Positions 1 through 28,588 of a stretch of 64,000 bases of DNA are shown piece after piece. This stretch comes from Litoditis marina. Taxonomy: Eukaryota > Nematoda > Chromadorea > Rhabditida > Rhabditidae. A model generated the notes under the pieces. The model was given only the letters and a program-made list of their open reading frames with translations, made no database searches and was not told the origin of the DNA. The position numbers and the translations under genes are program-made. Position 1 is the stretch's first letter. Each line of letters starts with the position of its first letter. The stretch is taken from positions 9,236,669 to 9,300,668 of the forward strand of contig OZ038439.1 in assembly GCA_964036275.1 (NCBI GenBank), written 5' to 3'.

Positions 1-165
1 GTTTAACGTTAGATAACTACGTGTAAACGTGAGAAATATCTGCTAGACGAAAGATTCTAGTACCTTATGCGGTGAAAGTGACTAAAAATCTAAGATTACG
101 TACACAACGTCAAGTTGGCAATACGTTTCCCGTGCTTTTTACGTGTAAACGTGAGAAATTTCCAG

Positions 166-940
166 GTTATCGTGTCCAACTTTGCGATGTTCTACTCGCA
201 TACGCAGGCCCGTTCCAAGATGCCCAAAAAGAGACGAGGAGTACTGTCCATCGATCAGGTACACACATTTGTAGTTTCACACAGCAAAATCTTCGAACAA
301 AACACTAAGATTAAGTTACATTCCCGGCGAATTCACTCGAGAACCGGGTCCTTCCCGAATCGAACTGGTCACTCGAGAACCGAACCGAACCGACATTCCA
401 AACTGACTTGTTCTCCACTGAAAAGTTCAAACCGGACCGACATTAATCATTATTTAAACAAACAAATCGTTAACAAGGTAAAATTAGTGGATTTCCACTA
501 ATTTTTACCTTGTATACGATCCGGTTCGGTTCGGGAAGGACCCGGTTCTCCAGTGAATTCGCCTACATTCCCCTAGCAAACAAAGAACAATTGTAGTTGT
601 AGTTCGATCTCACCCAGAGCGAAAATTTCCACCTATCAATTGAAGACGCTGAGATCAAACTACATACTTTTTCAGATTTTTTTACACACGCCAGAGAATT
701 CTCACTCAAACTAATCATTCGTACTCATCTCGTTAACTACCAAAACTTTATCATGTCATCGAGATCAAACTATAGCAAGCGAACAGAAAGGGATCTTATT
801 GTTTGAAAAAAATCAATACCCATCTTTTTCAGGTGAAACAATTCCCTCGCCAGCATGTTCACCACCCGCCACGACGAAATATGGAACACGCGCCTCTAAT
901 CAGCAACAACAACCATACGGCACCACATACATTGATATGA
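166..940 (+). CDS. Shaw/Kv3-type voltage-gated K+ channel, 3' end (partial)
   Basis: Two exons seen. Exon 166-258 follows an acceptor (TTTCCAG) and ends at a GT donor; it reads [20 protein letters not shown], then [11 protein letters not shown]. This is the end of S6 and the start of the cytoplasmic tail of Shaw channels, which share the [20 protein letters not shown] sequence with the basic PKKRR stretch. The next acceptor (CTTTTTCAG) opens exon 833; direct splicing keeps phase 0 and gives a 35-residue tail ending at TGA 938-940. Shaw channels are tetrameric plasma-membrane K+ channels that repolarise nerve and muscle. All upstream exons (T1, S1-S5, pore) lie outside the window. The second exon is less sure: its other open frame runs to TGA 967-969. 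The intron holds two palindromic repeats. The gene converges on the pinin gene. Confidence 0.75.
325..564. repeat. MITE-like inverted repeat in the K+ channel intron
   Basis: About 40 bp at 325-366 (with CGAGAACCGGGTCCTTCCCG) are repeated inverted at 523-564. The centre holds a second hairpin, 474-490 against 495-512 (CAAGGTAAAATTAGTGG and its complement). There is no coding capacity. The nested hairpins suggest a miniature inverted-repeat element. Confidence 0.7.
592..666. repeat. Short palindromic element, TGTAGTTYGATC ends
   Basis: The left end TTGTAGTTCGATCTC and right end GAGATCAAACTACAT are inverted copies about 75 bp apart. The same design recurs at 31757, 31925, 51330 and 51618 and as single arms elsewhere, which defines a small repeat family in this window. 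Confidence 0.6.
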
Positions 941-970
941 GGATAGACAGCACATATCATACGTATTGAT

Positions 971-1829
971 TGATTTGAGGAAAGGACACAATGTGTTTGT
1001 TACACATGTATTGATTGATCATATCTTTGATTGACAACGGATAGCATGCGTATTGACTTCCAGTTTATTCATAATGTATGACAAGTCGATGGATGGTAGA
1101 TAACATGAGTATCGATTGACACTTCCTTCATTAAATTTCGTACTTTCACCCATACTTTTCGTAGCCAAATTCACTTGCAGAAGTGAAAAATCGACAATTT
1201 TTGCGCGATACGAAAAGTATGAAAATACCCACTACATAATTTAACCACTTAGTTTAACCAAATATAGTCATACGAGTATTAAATGAGCATTATTAATGTA
1301 GGGAACAGACTGAGTAGCATTTCTATCAGAATATCCATTGTAGATTTCTAATTTCGAATCAAAGCTCAAATGTGTTCATATATTATGAAAAATCAGATCT
1401 CCTCACTATAGGCCATATATCTGAAATTTACCAATTTGAATGTTAACGTGTAATAAGACATTGTTTTGTTATTAGATTTATTGAAATGTTGTTCGCAATT
1501 GAGAAAAAGTATAAATACTTCAACAATTAACAATATATAAACAATTGATTATTTGCGGAACAAATCACGGAAAAAACAACAAATATCGCACTAGGCGAAT
1601 GAAGATCGGCAAAGAAGACTGAGAGAGGCTTAAAACCAAAAAAGAGGAGCAAAATATAGAAATTACTGAATTTTTTTGCTTAAAAGAATAAATTTCCCTG
1701 TAAATATGGATAAATACTAAATTAAGAGCAAAAAGTGTGGTCACCGACAAAATTTCTTAGAGGACCCCGCGAAAACAATGAAAAACTACTAAAAACGACA
1801 CAACACGAAAAACCTACCGTCTCGTTTCT
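971..1829. other. Convergent intergenic spacer
   Basis: This is AT-rich spacer between the 3' ends of the K+ channel and pinin genes. It holds an inverted repeat around 1150-1222 (CATACTTTTCGTA and its complement) and repeats of TATTGATTGAT near 965-1015. Candidate poly(A) signals are AATAAA at 1687-1692 (plus) and at 1477-1482 (minus strand). No exon was recognised. Confidence 0.5.
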
Positions 1830-4800
1830 CTAATCCTCCTCCTCTCTCTCCTTATTCTCTTCGTCCTCCTCCTCTGCCTGGGTGACGTCATCGTCCTTCT
1901 GTTTCGTGTCTGCGTCCTCCTCCATCTCGTGCTCTCTCGCCTCTTCTCTGCTTCTCTGACTCTCCTTGACCACAATACTCTTCACCTGTTCCGTCTCTCC
2001 ATCACTGTGCTCGTCTGCGTCTCCCACGTTCGCAGCCAAATCTCTTTCGAGTTCCTTTTGGCGCAGATCAATCAAACCTGTAATAATGAAATGTTAACAA
2101 ATACAAATATGAAGAAATTGCCCCTTTCTGACTGAAAAAAATACATTCTACACAGCAGTGATGCGGATCCAAACTTTTCGCAATTTCTCGCCTTTTCCAG
2201 GAAATCACCTAGAGGGAACCTATAAATTTTCAGATCAACACTATGCCACCTACGTTGCACAAAAACTATTGCAAAAATTGGATTAATTTTTGAAAAAATC
2301 TCCCAATAGGATTTCTTGGGAACCGAGTTCAAGTATAACTTTCCCACGGACGCCTCTGAATTAATACAACCTTCTCTACCCATTAATACATGTATACATG
2401 TAATTAATACATGGATGGCCATAAAGGAACACCATATTGTAACAATATGAGTGAATGAATAAATCTTGAATCTTCAATAACAAATAGCGTGGACGCCAGG
2501 CGAGATCAAATTACAAAGCAATCGATTATCGATACATCCACTGACATACCTTGAATAGCCTTCTGTCCGATTAAAACAACCTTTTCTAATAACGAATAGC
2601 GTGATCACCTGGCGAGATCAAACTACAAATCATAATCAATCGATAACTACAATCGCCAACCTTGAATAGCCTTCTGGCTGTTCTTCAGCAGTTCAAGTGA
2701 TCTCAGCGTGTGTTTGGCGGGTACAAAGAACAGCGTGGGTTTCGTCTGGGTTTGAATGGAATTCTGCAGCAGACGGTAGTGGTCCTGCTTCGCTTCCGCC
2801 TGAAAACATCAACATCAATCGATACACTGATAGTTTATTAAAAACCCAGAAATATTCAGAAAATCATTATTATTGCTACTTTCTCGAAACTTTAAAAAAT
2901 TGATAGTATTTTTCTATTCACACTCAAATAGTGTTATGATTATGACTAGGAGTGTTCTTTATTCAGTCGCACGGAGGTAACTAATATGAGGTGAAGCCAG
3001 AACAACTGGATAGGCAGAAACTACAGAGCAGATACCAGCTAAAGACGATAAAAATCGATAAGTCCGAACAGAACTAACATATTGGATGAGAGCCCTTTTC
3101 CTGGTCAACGCGCGCAGTTCTTTTTCCTGCTCACGGCGTTTCTCAATCAGGGCACGACGTTCTCCTAGAGCCTGGAAAACAAGTAGATAAACAACTACTA
3201 CAAAAGAGAATAACAGACAATATAATCGAGATGAATCCATGCAAGGTTGTCCGAATAGTCAGAAAAGTTCAGAAAACGGACTACTTTTTAGCCGAAAAGA
3301 TGAAAACTTTCTACTTTTTTAGAAAATTCCTAAATTTTCGCGTGTTTACAATCGAAAACGGATTAGTTTTTGTCGCTTAGTCAGACCTTACTGGTGTATG
3401 GATGAATCAAACATTTGATGCACCAAAACACAGAAAGTTTGAGCCGACTTTCAAGTCAATTTGTCGCTAAACTCCCACTGAACTCGTATAACAAACCAAG
3501 TAAGAAACCCAAGCTGATCCAACTTCATACATCATTCATTCATCTTTCACGTGGAATACGTAAAAAGTTCAGAAAATATACCATACCTTATCCTTTTCCT
3601 CACGTTTTTTCTCATCCAATTTTTTCTCAATCTCTTCCAGCTTCTCATTCTGAAAAAAAATAGCTCAATTATTCACGCGTTATACGTAACTGTGGTGGGT
3701 GTAATGTAAACTAATACTTGGCATTGGAAACGTTGGACGTTTCCACAACGACTAGCCGACCGCACTAATACAACCATAGAACTTGAATAAAGAAAAGCTC
3801 GCCAGAGCTCGCTCCTGATAAATTCGAAACGATTTCGATTATCAGGTTCTCGCTACGAGACTATTTCAGCTTTGGCACTCTGCCAAAATTCTTTCGAAAT
3901 TCCAATTATACCTCCGTATAACTACGGCATAACCAAAATTTCGAAGACATTTTGAGAACCGAAAACGGAAACGAAGCGAATCAAAAAAGTGTGAAGACCT
4001 GGCAGAAGACAACTCCCGCTCCACGTGTAAAAACAGACCGATTTTTGTCTATAATATCTACTACGAGCGGTATTCGTATTTCACGGCCAATTCTACAACT
4101 AACCGGGTTTTTAGGTAACCTAACCGGTTTTCGGTAACCACCTATCGAAGTAACCGGAAAAAAGTTACCAAAAAACCCGGTTACATATAGAATTCACCGT
4201 ATTTCACTCCAACCGAAGAATAACTATCTACCTGTTTCTTCTCGGTGGCCTGTATTTTCTTCTCGTTCTTTTGGAAGCTGGACAGTGTACCCATTAGCAG
4301 GTTGGAGAACATGCGACGGTTTCTTAAAATCAAAGTTTTAGTCACCAATAAAAAGTGTATACTTCCAAAATTAATACATAACCTGTTCTATACAAACTAT
4401 GTTTGTTTGCACCTCAGAGTCGAAGCGATAAACTTTCTTGATACTTGAGTTGAACTTTCAAACGCATACGAATTTTACTGTGCCAATAAGAATAAAAATA
4501 TTTTCATTATATTTGTTTATCTATCTCTAACTATATATAAAACAAAAAATGTCCTTGCTCAGCGCAATTCCGTGAATAGAACAAAGAAGTCAACCATTTT
4601 CTTCCCCTGCCATTATCAATAAATGCCACAATTTGTTCCAAAATCATAATTTTTCACGCAGTTAAAGAAGGACGATTACGTGCTCCAATCTCGGCGCGTC
4701 AGTCCTTCAAACTGCTACTGCAATACATTTTTCAATTGCAGTTCAAAGGACTGACGCGCCGAGATTGGAGCACGTAATCGTCCTACTTTAAATGGAAAAG

Positions 4801-5327
4801 CGGGTTATTTCGTAAAACATTAACACCGTACAGCTATTGAAACAAAAACAAAGTAACGAGCAATCCTTACCTGGTAGTCACCTCCTTTTTCTCCTTTTTG
4901 TTCAACTCCTCGATTTTATCGTCTCGGCTCTTCGTTTCAATCGAAGGCATTACCACGGTAGATTGCAGACTCCTGCAACACAAAATACGGTTAGCGATCG
5001 GAGAAAAAGTTGAAGTAAATATGTAGATAGATAGATTTATACGAGTTCTATTTCACAATTTTAGGTTAAGCGACCCAACTCCTACTCCTATTCAAACAGT
5101 GAGGGCCTAACTCTTAAACTTTCTATACACCATAAACGAGCGGACCTGTGTTGCAAAAACATTAAACATCGTATTATATTCCTGAATAGCGTTACGAAAT
5201 CATCCATACCAATTCATACTCCATGCCATGGTTCATCCTTTTGATAATACGTGTTGAGAACAGTTTTGCGTGATTAAACTGTGCATTCACGTGAGAAACA
5301 GTGGGGTAAATACAGAAAGTGTTATAG

Positions 5328-5359
<32 letters not shown>

Positions 5360-6569
5360 AATGGTACCTCTTCGGTCTGGCATCAAAAACATCATCATCG
5401 TAGTCATCGTCCATACGGGAACGCTTGTTGAATCGATCCGAGGAGTTGGAAATTCTGGAAAAATCGATAAATCAGTAGATCGAACAATCAATATAAGCCA
5501 CTTCAGAATTCACGCAAGTAGAATGCACAATGCAATCTCATGCTTTCTGGTAAACTTCCAATTGTGAAAAGCTATTCCCGAATGATCTAACTTGCCAAAC
5601 CAAGAGACAGGGTTGTGTATTTTTGAGAAATACAAGGCTAGTGAAACCTCAAATCTTGTGAGGAGTCAAAAGTGTGTGTTTGTTACCTGAAAAAATATTA
5701 TAAATGTTAATGTTACAAATCTAGAAACTCACTCCACGTGTCTCTTCCCCACATATCCATAATTGTCACTGGTCACTGTGATACGACGTCCCATGCGGTC
5801 ACTGAAAGTACATTCTCAATCAAAAATTGTTTTTCATACTGATTTGTGAATCGAACATTTCGAGCGTCGAGAGAAAATTTCCAGTTCAACTTGGAAATCC
5901 TAATCAAAATATCCTACACTTGTCTTTTCAGAGGGTAACCTTTGAGAATAGTTGTTGTGCCCACGGTTCCAACGGCTACAACTAAACAAACACATGTCAA
6001 ACGTGAAAACAACACGTACCCATCTCGATCATTTCCGTTGTTGTTCCACTGGTTGTCGCTCGAGATACGTCGTTTGATACCACCACCCATTCTGGAACAA
6101 GAATAGCTCATTTGCATTTCACTACTTTTTTTCTCACACTGCATCGTAGCATGAGTTATCACAAGAAAGTCTGCCTGATGTTGCCCCCAATGAATCATCT
6201 CGAAAAACAGAAACAGTCAATTTTGAACAAACGTAGAGTAAAGGTCGAGCAGAATCTCACTCCTTCTGTTCAAAACGTCAGGCCTCCCAACTGACAATGA
6301 GAACACAGTTTTCGGTTCAACAGAAGGGAGGCTGGTTCTCATTACAGATTACCCACTCAAGTAACCGAAAACCGGTTCGGTTACACGTTACCTATTCAGG
6401 TAACCGAAAAAAGAGGTAACCAAAAACCTGGTTATATATAAGTATCTCCTCACCTATCTCCCCCTCCTGCTCCCACATTCGGCCTTCCTCCCAACTGATA
6501 TATCGATCCATCGATTTCTCGCAATTTCTCGTGAGCTCGCTCAATATCCTTTGCCAAAGCGTCAGTCAT
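1830..6569 (-). CDS. PNN: Pinin homolog (pinin/SDK/memA domain), complete
   Basis: Ten exons in transcript order: 6569-6454, 6091-6020, 5801-5733, 5454-5368, 4972-4871, 4322-4232, 3649-3587, 3171-3079, 2799-2661, 2077-1830. All junctions are GT/AG and all phases fit; the product is 359 residues ending at TAG 1832-1830. The N-terminus (MTDALAKDIERAHEKLREID) matches the pinin coiled-coil start; then RNRRMFSNLLMGTLSSFQK (pinin RNRR-F-LLMGTLQKF), a charged coiled coil, and TQTKPTLFFVPAKHTLRS (pinin TKTKPHLFYIPG). The tail is Glu/Asp-rich and lacks the long SR region of vertebrate pinin (about 717 residues), so it is a short form. Pinin is a nuclear speckle protein that binds RNPS1 and the exon-junction complex and affects splicing. 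Start: ATG 6569 begins the conserved block. Several introns carry small repeats. Confidence 0.93.
3241..3393. repeat. 150-bp element with inverted ends, copy 1
   Basis: The left end AAGGTTGTCCGAATAGTC and right end GTCGCTTAGTCAGACCTTAC are imperfect inverted copies. A second copy lies at 17418-17576. It sits in a pinin intron directly upstream of exon 8. Confidence 0.7.
4083..4195. repeat. AACCGG palindromic repeat, copy 1
   Basis: Inverted copies of AACCGGGTTTTTAGGTAACC around a short centre. A related copy at 6345-6440 has the same GTAACCGAAAACCGGTT words. Both lie in pinin introns. Confidence 0.6.
4663..4790. repeat. Hairpin MITE (TAAAGAAGGACGATT ends), copy 1
   Basis: A near-perfect inverted repeat: AAGGACGATTACGTGCTCCA at the left is complemented at the right, around a centre with TTTTTCAATTGCAGTT. 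Related copies lie at 8211-8330 and 62484-62607. It is non-coding and sits in a pinin intron. Confidence 0.85.
6345..6440. repeat. AACCGG palindromic repeat, copy 2
   Basis: Copies of GTAACCGAAAACCGGTT and their complements fill this stretch just downstream of pinin exon 1. It is related to 4083-4195. Confidence 0.55.
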
Positions 6570-8059
6570 ATGCAAAGATTACAAAACATATAAACAACAA
6601 ATCAATCAATATTCACAAAAATATATGAAACAGATCTTATCGTACATCCTTCACAGAGCATGTTGAATTTAAATATAGCATCCAAAAAGTCCTCGTGCGA
6701 GAAATATAATTTGCTCAACTAATAAACATATTACATCGAATATATGAAAAACGACAAAATACAGTATATATCGTAGTATAACGAATAGAACCACGCAACT
6801 GAGACTTGCAACAACGGAACTCTTTACTTGGTCTAAACACGGATAACATAATTGAAGTTTACAATCAAAAAACTGGCAGGCAGCTGCTCTTAAAACAGAC
6901 CTAAAATAAAACCTGGGAACAAAACCGAGAATCAAAATTTCAATACGAAACAGTCAATAATTTTCATAAAAAAATAGAGGACCAGAAAAATTCCGGACTA
7001 AAAGTTAACGTGTTGACGATTCGAAATGGCTTACACACAGAGATTATGTATAGGGGGAAGGGAGATATTTCAAATCATAAATGACAACTTCAAATTCAAT
7101 AGATGGTATAAAACGGGTAGTTTGTACTTATGAAACATGATGAAAAGAGCAAGATCCTATTTAACGAGAATTTCAGTTAACCAAACCGAACTCTTAACCA
7201 AACTAGTAACTAATTACGAACTCTTTTAAAATACGGTTTGGTTTCCAGAAACCCCGTTAAACACGAAAATCGCCGAGCTGAGACAGAAAATACAAGAACT
7301 AGAAGCACCGGTATGCTAATAAGTGCGTACATTCCGTATTGATTGATTTATTGTATACATGATCAACTCTACCGTAAGAACGTGTCTTGCCCATTGGGCC
7401 TTAATTATAAGATTTGGGCCTATAAAACATTGAAATGGATACATAAACTTGGTGTATACAAATTTATAGTGAAACAGAATACATGAAGGGGTGAATACTC
7501 AGATACAAACACAAACTGCGCTGGCTATGAAACATTAACAAATATTTCCACTATTTTGTATAACACAATACAACTAGCACAGCCTTGCATACAAACGAGT
7601 GCAACACACTTGAAACGGATAAAACGGGTATAGGTTGAAACAATCTAGTAAACAACCTTAGCTTGTATTGTTCACCAGCTCATTTTCTGACTCTGAGAGC
7701 GAAAAGTAAAAGATTTACCTTCGCTTACTAACGAACGAGAATCGAATTTTCCAACTAATTCACGCTTTCGTCAGAGAACTGAGCTGATTCTTGATACAGA
7801 CATAAAATCGGCCATTTGAAAATTGGCGAAATTAGCTTTTTCTATTCTCGAACAAAGTGTATTATTGACAACAGAAAATTTTAAAATTTTCGTATTGGAA
7901 ATTCACAATGTTCTAGAACAGAAAACAAAGCACTTTCACCATATTTCGAAATGGCTAGGTTTTATATACACCATGAAATGTATACAACTGATAAAACTTA
8001 TACATAATGTATGAAACATTTAAATAACAACAAAAAGAGTCATTATCCATCCTCTTCTC
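6570..8059. other. Spacer between moc-1-like gene and pinin gene
   Basis: About 1.5 kb separate the stop codon of the upstream minus-strand gene (8060) from the pinin ATG (6569). That is too long for a typical nematode operon. The sequence is AT-rich and no exon was recognised. It should hold the pinin promoter and the 3' UTR of the MoeA gene. Confidence 0.5.
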
Positions 8060-24349
<16,290 letters not shown>

Positions 24350-25012
24350 TTTGTTGACGCGAGAGAATCACAAGATGTAGTTCAGCTTCTCCTCGCCGCC
24401 TACCTCCGATACAATTCTTGGCAAAACCACCTGAAATAAAATGAAACTGGAACTATGACATACAAATTAGTCTTCCAAGTTATGTGCACTCTCGCTCGCG
24501 ATCTAATGCACTCCCTCTCTCACTCACTATTTGGTAGTTAACTATCAAATGTGAAATACATGCACGCAAATGTTTACATGGTTTTTGTATCCAGCGATAG
24601 AAATTACTATCAACACTCGAAAAAATGTAGCTTTTATAGAACAACATGCCTGCTGAAAAAAACGTTCACGCTTTCGATATATTTGGATGGCGTAGTGCGA
24701 GTTGATAGTATTACACAGTGATTCTATAACGACAAGTAAACTACTAGTGAACTCCTACCACACCCCTATTCTACTACTAGTAACCTAGTAGTTTTCTTGT
24801 AGTAATGTAGGCGTAGGGGAGGAGTTAAACTATAGTTCTACTCCTACCTAACTACTAGTGAGATGGTAGTCAGCTACTAGTTTATCGGTGGTAAAAGTCA
24901 ATTTTGAAAAATAAAAAATAAAATAAAAAAATTATATTTTTTAGGATCATATATCTTCTATACGTAGTTACGTTATCCTCTATCGCATTACTCTGCTGTT
25001 TACCATGTTTTG

Positions 25013-25083
25013 CACCGTGCGGGACTCGAACTCTTGAGCTCTCGCTTCTGAAGCGAGACACTTACCACTGCGCCACGCTGCTG
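25013..25083 (-). tRNA. tRNA-like sequence in left arm (pseudogene-like)
   Basis: On the minus strand GCAGCGTGGCGCAGTGGTAA (A-box-like) leads to the anticodon arm CTCGC-TTCAGAA-GCGAG and the B box GTTCGAGTCCC. The acceptor can pair with one mismatch and the loop reads CAG. The T stem is mispaired. It is carried in both arms of the element, so it is transposon cargo. Confidence 0.55.
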
Positions 25084-25863
25084 ATGTCTGAGGGCGCGCC
25101 ACAATCGTATACGATTACAGGCGCGCTTCACTGTTCAGCGCTCACTATGAAATAACGTGAATGCGCCACGAGCCCTAACAAAAAACCTTATACTTAAGCC
25201 CGTTATACAGTAGCACTAATTCGATAAAAATTTTCCCATATTATGAATGTTCAGCGTTTTCCTGCCTAGTTAGCGTACTACAGGTTTCTACTAGCCTACG
25301 AGTAAGTTACTACTAGCCTACGAGTAAGTTACTACTAACTGTCTACGTGCTCATAATGCCTACAAATCACTGTGATTTAAATTCTGTGGAGATAATGTAA
25401 CGTAAAAAGACTAGTTTCAGACTGCCAAAATGCATTTTTTAATTTGACGTCCGTATTTACTACTAGTTTTCTACCAGGATACCCCTACTATACTACGAGA
25501 TTACTCCTCCTTCACTACTACTACTAGTTTACTACGAGTTTACCAGTAGTCCCAGATTTCCTATGTAAGCAGCAACTAACATCTACACAAACAAGGAAAA
25601 TGAACAAAAAGTGTTCATATGATAGGAATTTTGTGATGTATCACAACATGTAGAACAAAACAAATCAAACATCGCTTTCTATTTAGTTGTTTGGAGTAGA
25701 AAAACCACTCTTGATTAAACAAAAGAAAAACTGGTTATTTGTCCTAGTTCGCACATGCGCATTCTTTTACACTGCACAAATAAAACATGAAAGTAAAAGC
25801 TACCATGGAATTATACAAAAAGCATATAATAATATTCGATAAATTTTCCGATAATTTAATTGA

Positions 25864-26330
25864 TTGTGCTCCGCGCGCCAAAATGTTGCTTTTCCACTCC
25901 ATGACGGCATAAAACACGCATTTATAAGTCGTTGCTTGCGCGGGTCGTTGGAAACAATTGAACAGTCTCAAAATCACACGTACGATAACTTCATTAAAAT
26001 GTTCCCAAAGAAGAAAAATATTACGAAATCTGTTGGATACACATTTTACCAGAAAAGAATAAACCAATAAATTCCGAAAACTGGAAGTTTGACACTGAAT
26101 ATGTGAAAAAACATCAAGCGTTTCAAGATGCTTGTGTCAGAAACGATGCGCAACATTTCACAGAAAACGCAAAACTCGAATGGTCATACAGATACAGAAC
26201 TTACTTTCTGTTTCAGATTAAAGTAACGCGTTTCCTTGCTGGGAATCGCGAGAGTCGATCACAGAGGTCCAACCACAATGAATGGTCCGATCACAATGAA
26301 TGGTTCAATAATGAACGAATGACCTATTAG
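25864..26330 (+). pseudogene. Coding remnants in the centre of the long-TIR element
   Basis: Two plus-strand frames (25864-26070, 68 codons; about 26084-26330) lie in different frames. A piece around 26084-26200 reads like protein (NWKFDTEYVKKHQAFQDAC) and is followed by a possible small intron ending CTGTTTCAG at 26218. This may be the relic of a transposase; no catalytic motif was recognised. Confidence 0.35.
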
Positions 26331-27218
26331 AATCGCGCTTGGCGCGAAACAGCGATCACTGTACTTTGTAGTCTGATGCGACTATGAGAGTGTGAAAGAT
26401 TTGTTCAAAAAAGAGAATGTAAAATCCGGTACCGATCGAACTTTATTGAAAAGTTTCACCAGTTTCTACTCCGTGTGAACTTCTAGACATTCTTTATTTG
26501 TTTCTGTGTATTGTTCTGCTCGCTAAATATTCCTTTTGAAAAAGTGTTAAGATATTATATTTCATATTTCTTATTTATTTATTCACGTCGCTTCGTTACG
26601 AGGCGGTGTTCATCATATATGTCACGTCTTTGTAACAGCAGTTTCTTGTAAGGTCTTGGTCCCTTTCCTTCATAGAAGTCTTCATGGTGGATTATCGAAT
26701 GCTCTGTTGGCATTGATCCAGTGACATGCGAGAAACTTCTTGGAGGAGAGGGGAATGGAACTGCTTGTGAACATATATTCCTGACATAAGATAACTAGCA
26801 TAAATACTCCTGTACACTTTGGAACTTCATATATAAGTGACTGCCCCTTACATAGGAAATGTGGGACTACTGGTAAACTCGTAGTAAACTAGTAGTAGTA
26901 GTGAAGGAGGAGTAATCTCGTAGTATAGTAGGGGTATCCTGGTAGAAAACTAGTAGTAAATACGGACGTCAAATTAAAAAATGCATTTTGGCAGTCTGAA
27001 ACTAGTCTTTTTACGTTACATTATCTCCACAGAATTTAAATCACAGTGATTTGTAGGCATTATGAGCACGTAGACAGTTAGTAGTAACTTACTCGTAGGC
27101 TAGTAGTAACTTACTCGTAGGCTAGTAGAAACCTGTAGTACGCTAACTAGGCAGGAAAACGCTGAACATTCATAATATGGGAACATTTTTATCGAATTAG
27201 TGCTACTGTAGAACGGGC

Positions 27219-27464
27219 CGTCCCATCTGGGACGTCCAGCCCCCGCCTGTGGAAAGGCGGGGCCACCTAGACGCACTATATAAACCGTGACCGAACGAAG
27301 TCAAGGAGAGATATAGTGTCGCCTTCGCCTGGTCAGCCGCCGCTGCCTATTAGCTGTTCGCCATTTTAGTTACTGTAATAAACCCTTGTTATTATATGTG
27401 TTCTGTTCCATGTACCGAAACGACGAAACTAGCTCTGGGCCAATTGTAAGTCCCATCTAGAACG
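27219..27464 (+). repeat. 5' LTR
   Basis: It begins CGTCCCATCTGGGACG and ends TCCCATCTAGAACG; the ends are not the usual TG..CA. It contains CTATATAAACC (TATA box) near 27282 and AATAAA near 27379 (poly(A) signal), spaced as in a U3-R-U5 layout. Confidence 0.85.
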
Positions 27465-27482
27465 TGGAGGTCCTCGGGCAAG
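27465..27482 (+). promoter_or_regulatory. Putative primer-binding site
   Basis: TGGAGGTCCTCGGGCAAG starts exactly at the LTR edge with TGG, the complement of a tRNA CCA end. The primer tRNA was not identified. Confidence 0.5.
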
Positions 27483-28465
27483 AACTCCTATGCTCCCCGT
27501 CTGTTGTCCGATAGCCGTGTTCAGCTTCCGGAATGCGGACTAGGACGGGTGAGCACAGGATTCCCCTAATTCCTTTATATTTCTCTACCGTAATATCATT
27601 TTGACTGATTTCAAAGAAGCTGGGCACCCGACAAAGTTCTGGCTACCAGCGAGTTGACTAGAATCCTCGCGAAACTGCAGTTCTATCTGTAGTATGCGAG
27701 TTGACTAAATTCCTCGCGGAGAAGCAGTTCTGCCTGCTGATCCACTACATTCGGCTATTATTATTATCTGGAGCCTCTGTCCCATATTGGAGAGTACCCT
27801 TCGATTTCGCGAACGAAAGGAATGGACAAGCCCATATTCAAGGAAGGTACATTAAATATTGAAAGAATAGAAAAACATTTGCTAACAAGAAAACAAATGT
27901 CGTACGACAGGCGTCACGTTTCTTTTGACTCAAACCACAGTATTCCCCGGGACGCTGGTGGAAAAATACAGTGAAATGATTGTCTTTAGAATCGTAACCC
28001 CTCCTCCTGAATATTCAATTCTGCAAGTGATTGTGTCGTTTTCCACACACTTCGCCATCTACGTACCGAAAAGCAGTAGCCACTCTCCCACTTTGTCCAA
28101 ACCCAGAACGTCTCAGTCAACATTTTCGTCAGTAAAGTAAATTCAAAAGGCCAGGCAGGCACACTTCACTATTATTTCTATCCTTTTTGCACCACTATCA
28201 TCACCGCACGGAAAACCGAAAATATGCACACCACTTCGAGTTACAGTTCTGCAAACAGTTTTCGCGGAAAGCAGCTCCCATCCATCAAGTTCCGCCCTTG
28301 AAATCCGTTTCCGGACGGAGAGAGAAATCTCCGCGGCGACGAAATGGAAGAATTTCTACATTCCAACGTCACAAGAGCCGTAGAATCCACCAGAACTGAC
28401 CGCCACGGAGCTCCGAAAAACTGCCAAATCGGGCATTCCGATTTTTCGCGAACTGGTTAGCTGCG

Positions 28466-28588
28466 TATATATACCGACAGCAAGAGACAGTCACCAGTCA
28501 GTCTCTCTACCAGCAACGCAGCTCAACTGCTCTCGTCACCACTCCAACGCACCGATCGCCTCCCTCACCTTCAGTAACCAGTGGTCAG
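28466..28588 (+). promoter_or_regulatory. TATA box and leader-exon-like segment inside the LTR element
   Basis: TATATATA at 28466-28473 is followed about 30 bp later by a CA/CT-rich stretch ending CAGTGGTCAG|GTACAT (donor at 28589). A possible acceptor TTTTCCTAG lies at 29010-29018. It resembles a captured host promoter plus an untranslated first exon. No ORF is attached. Confidence 0.35.

Noticed and set aside
2072..2422. 116-codon minus-strand ORF beside pinin exon 10
   Set aside because: It lies in the intron between pinin exons 9 and 10 and is not in phase with either.
6570..8059. Operon linking the MoeA and pinin genes
   Set aside because: The 1.5-kb gap is far larger than the roughly 100 bp usual in nematode operons, and no SL2-type context was seen.
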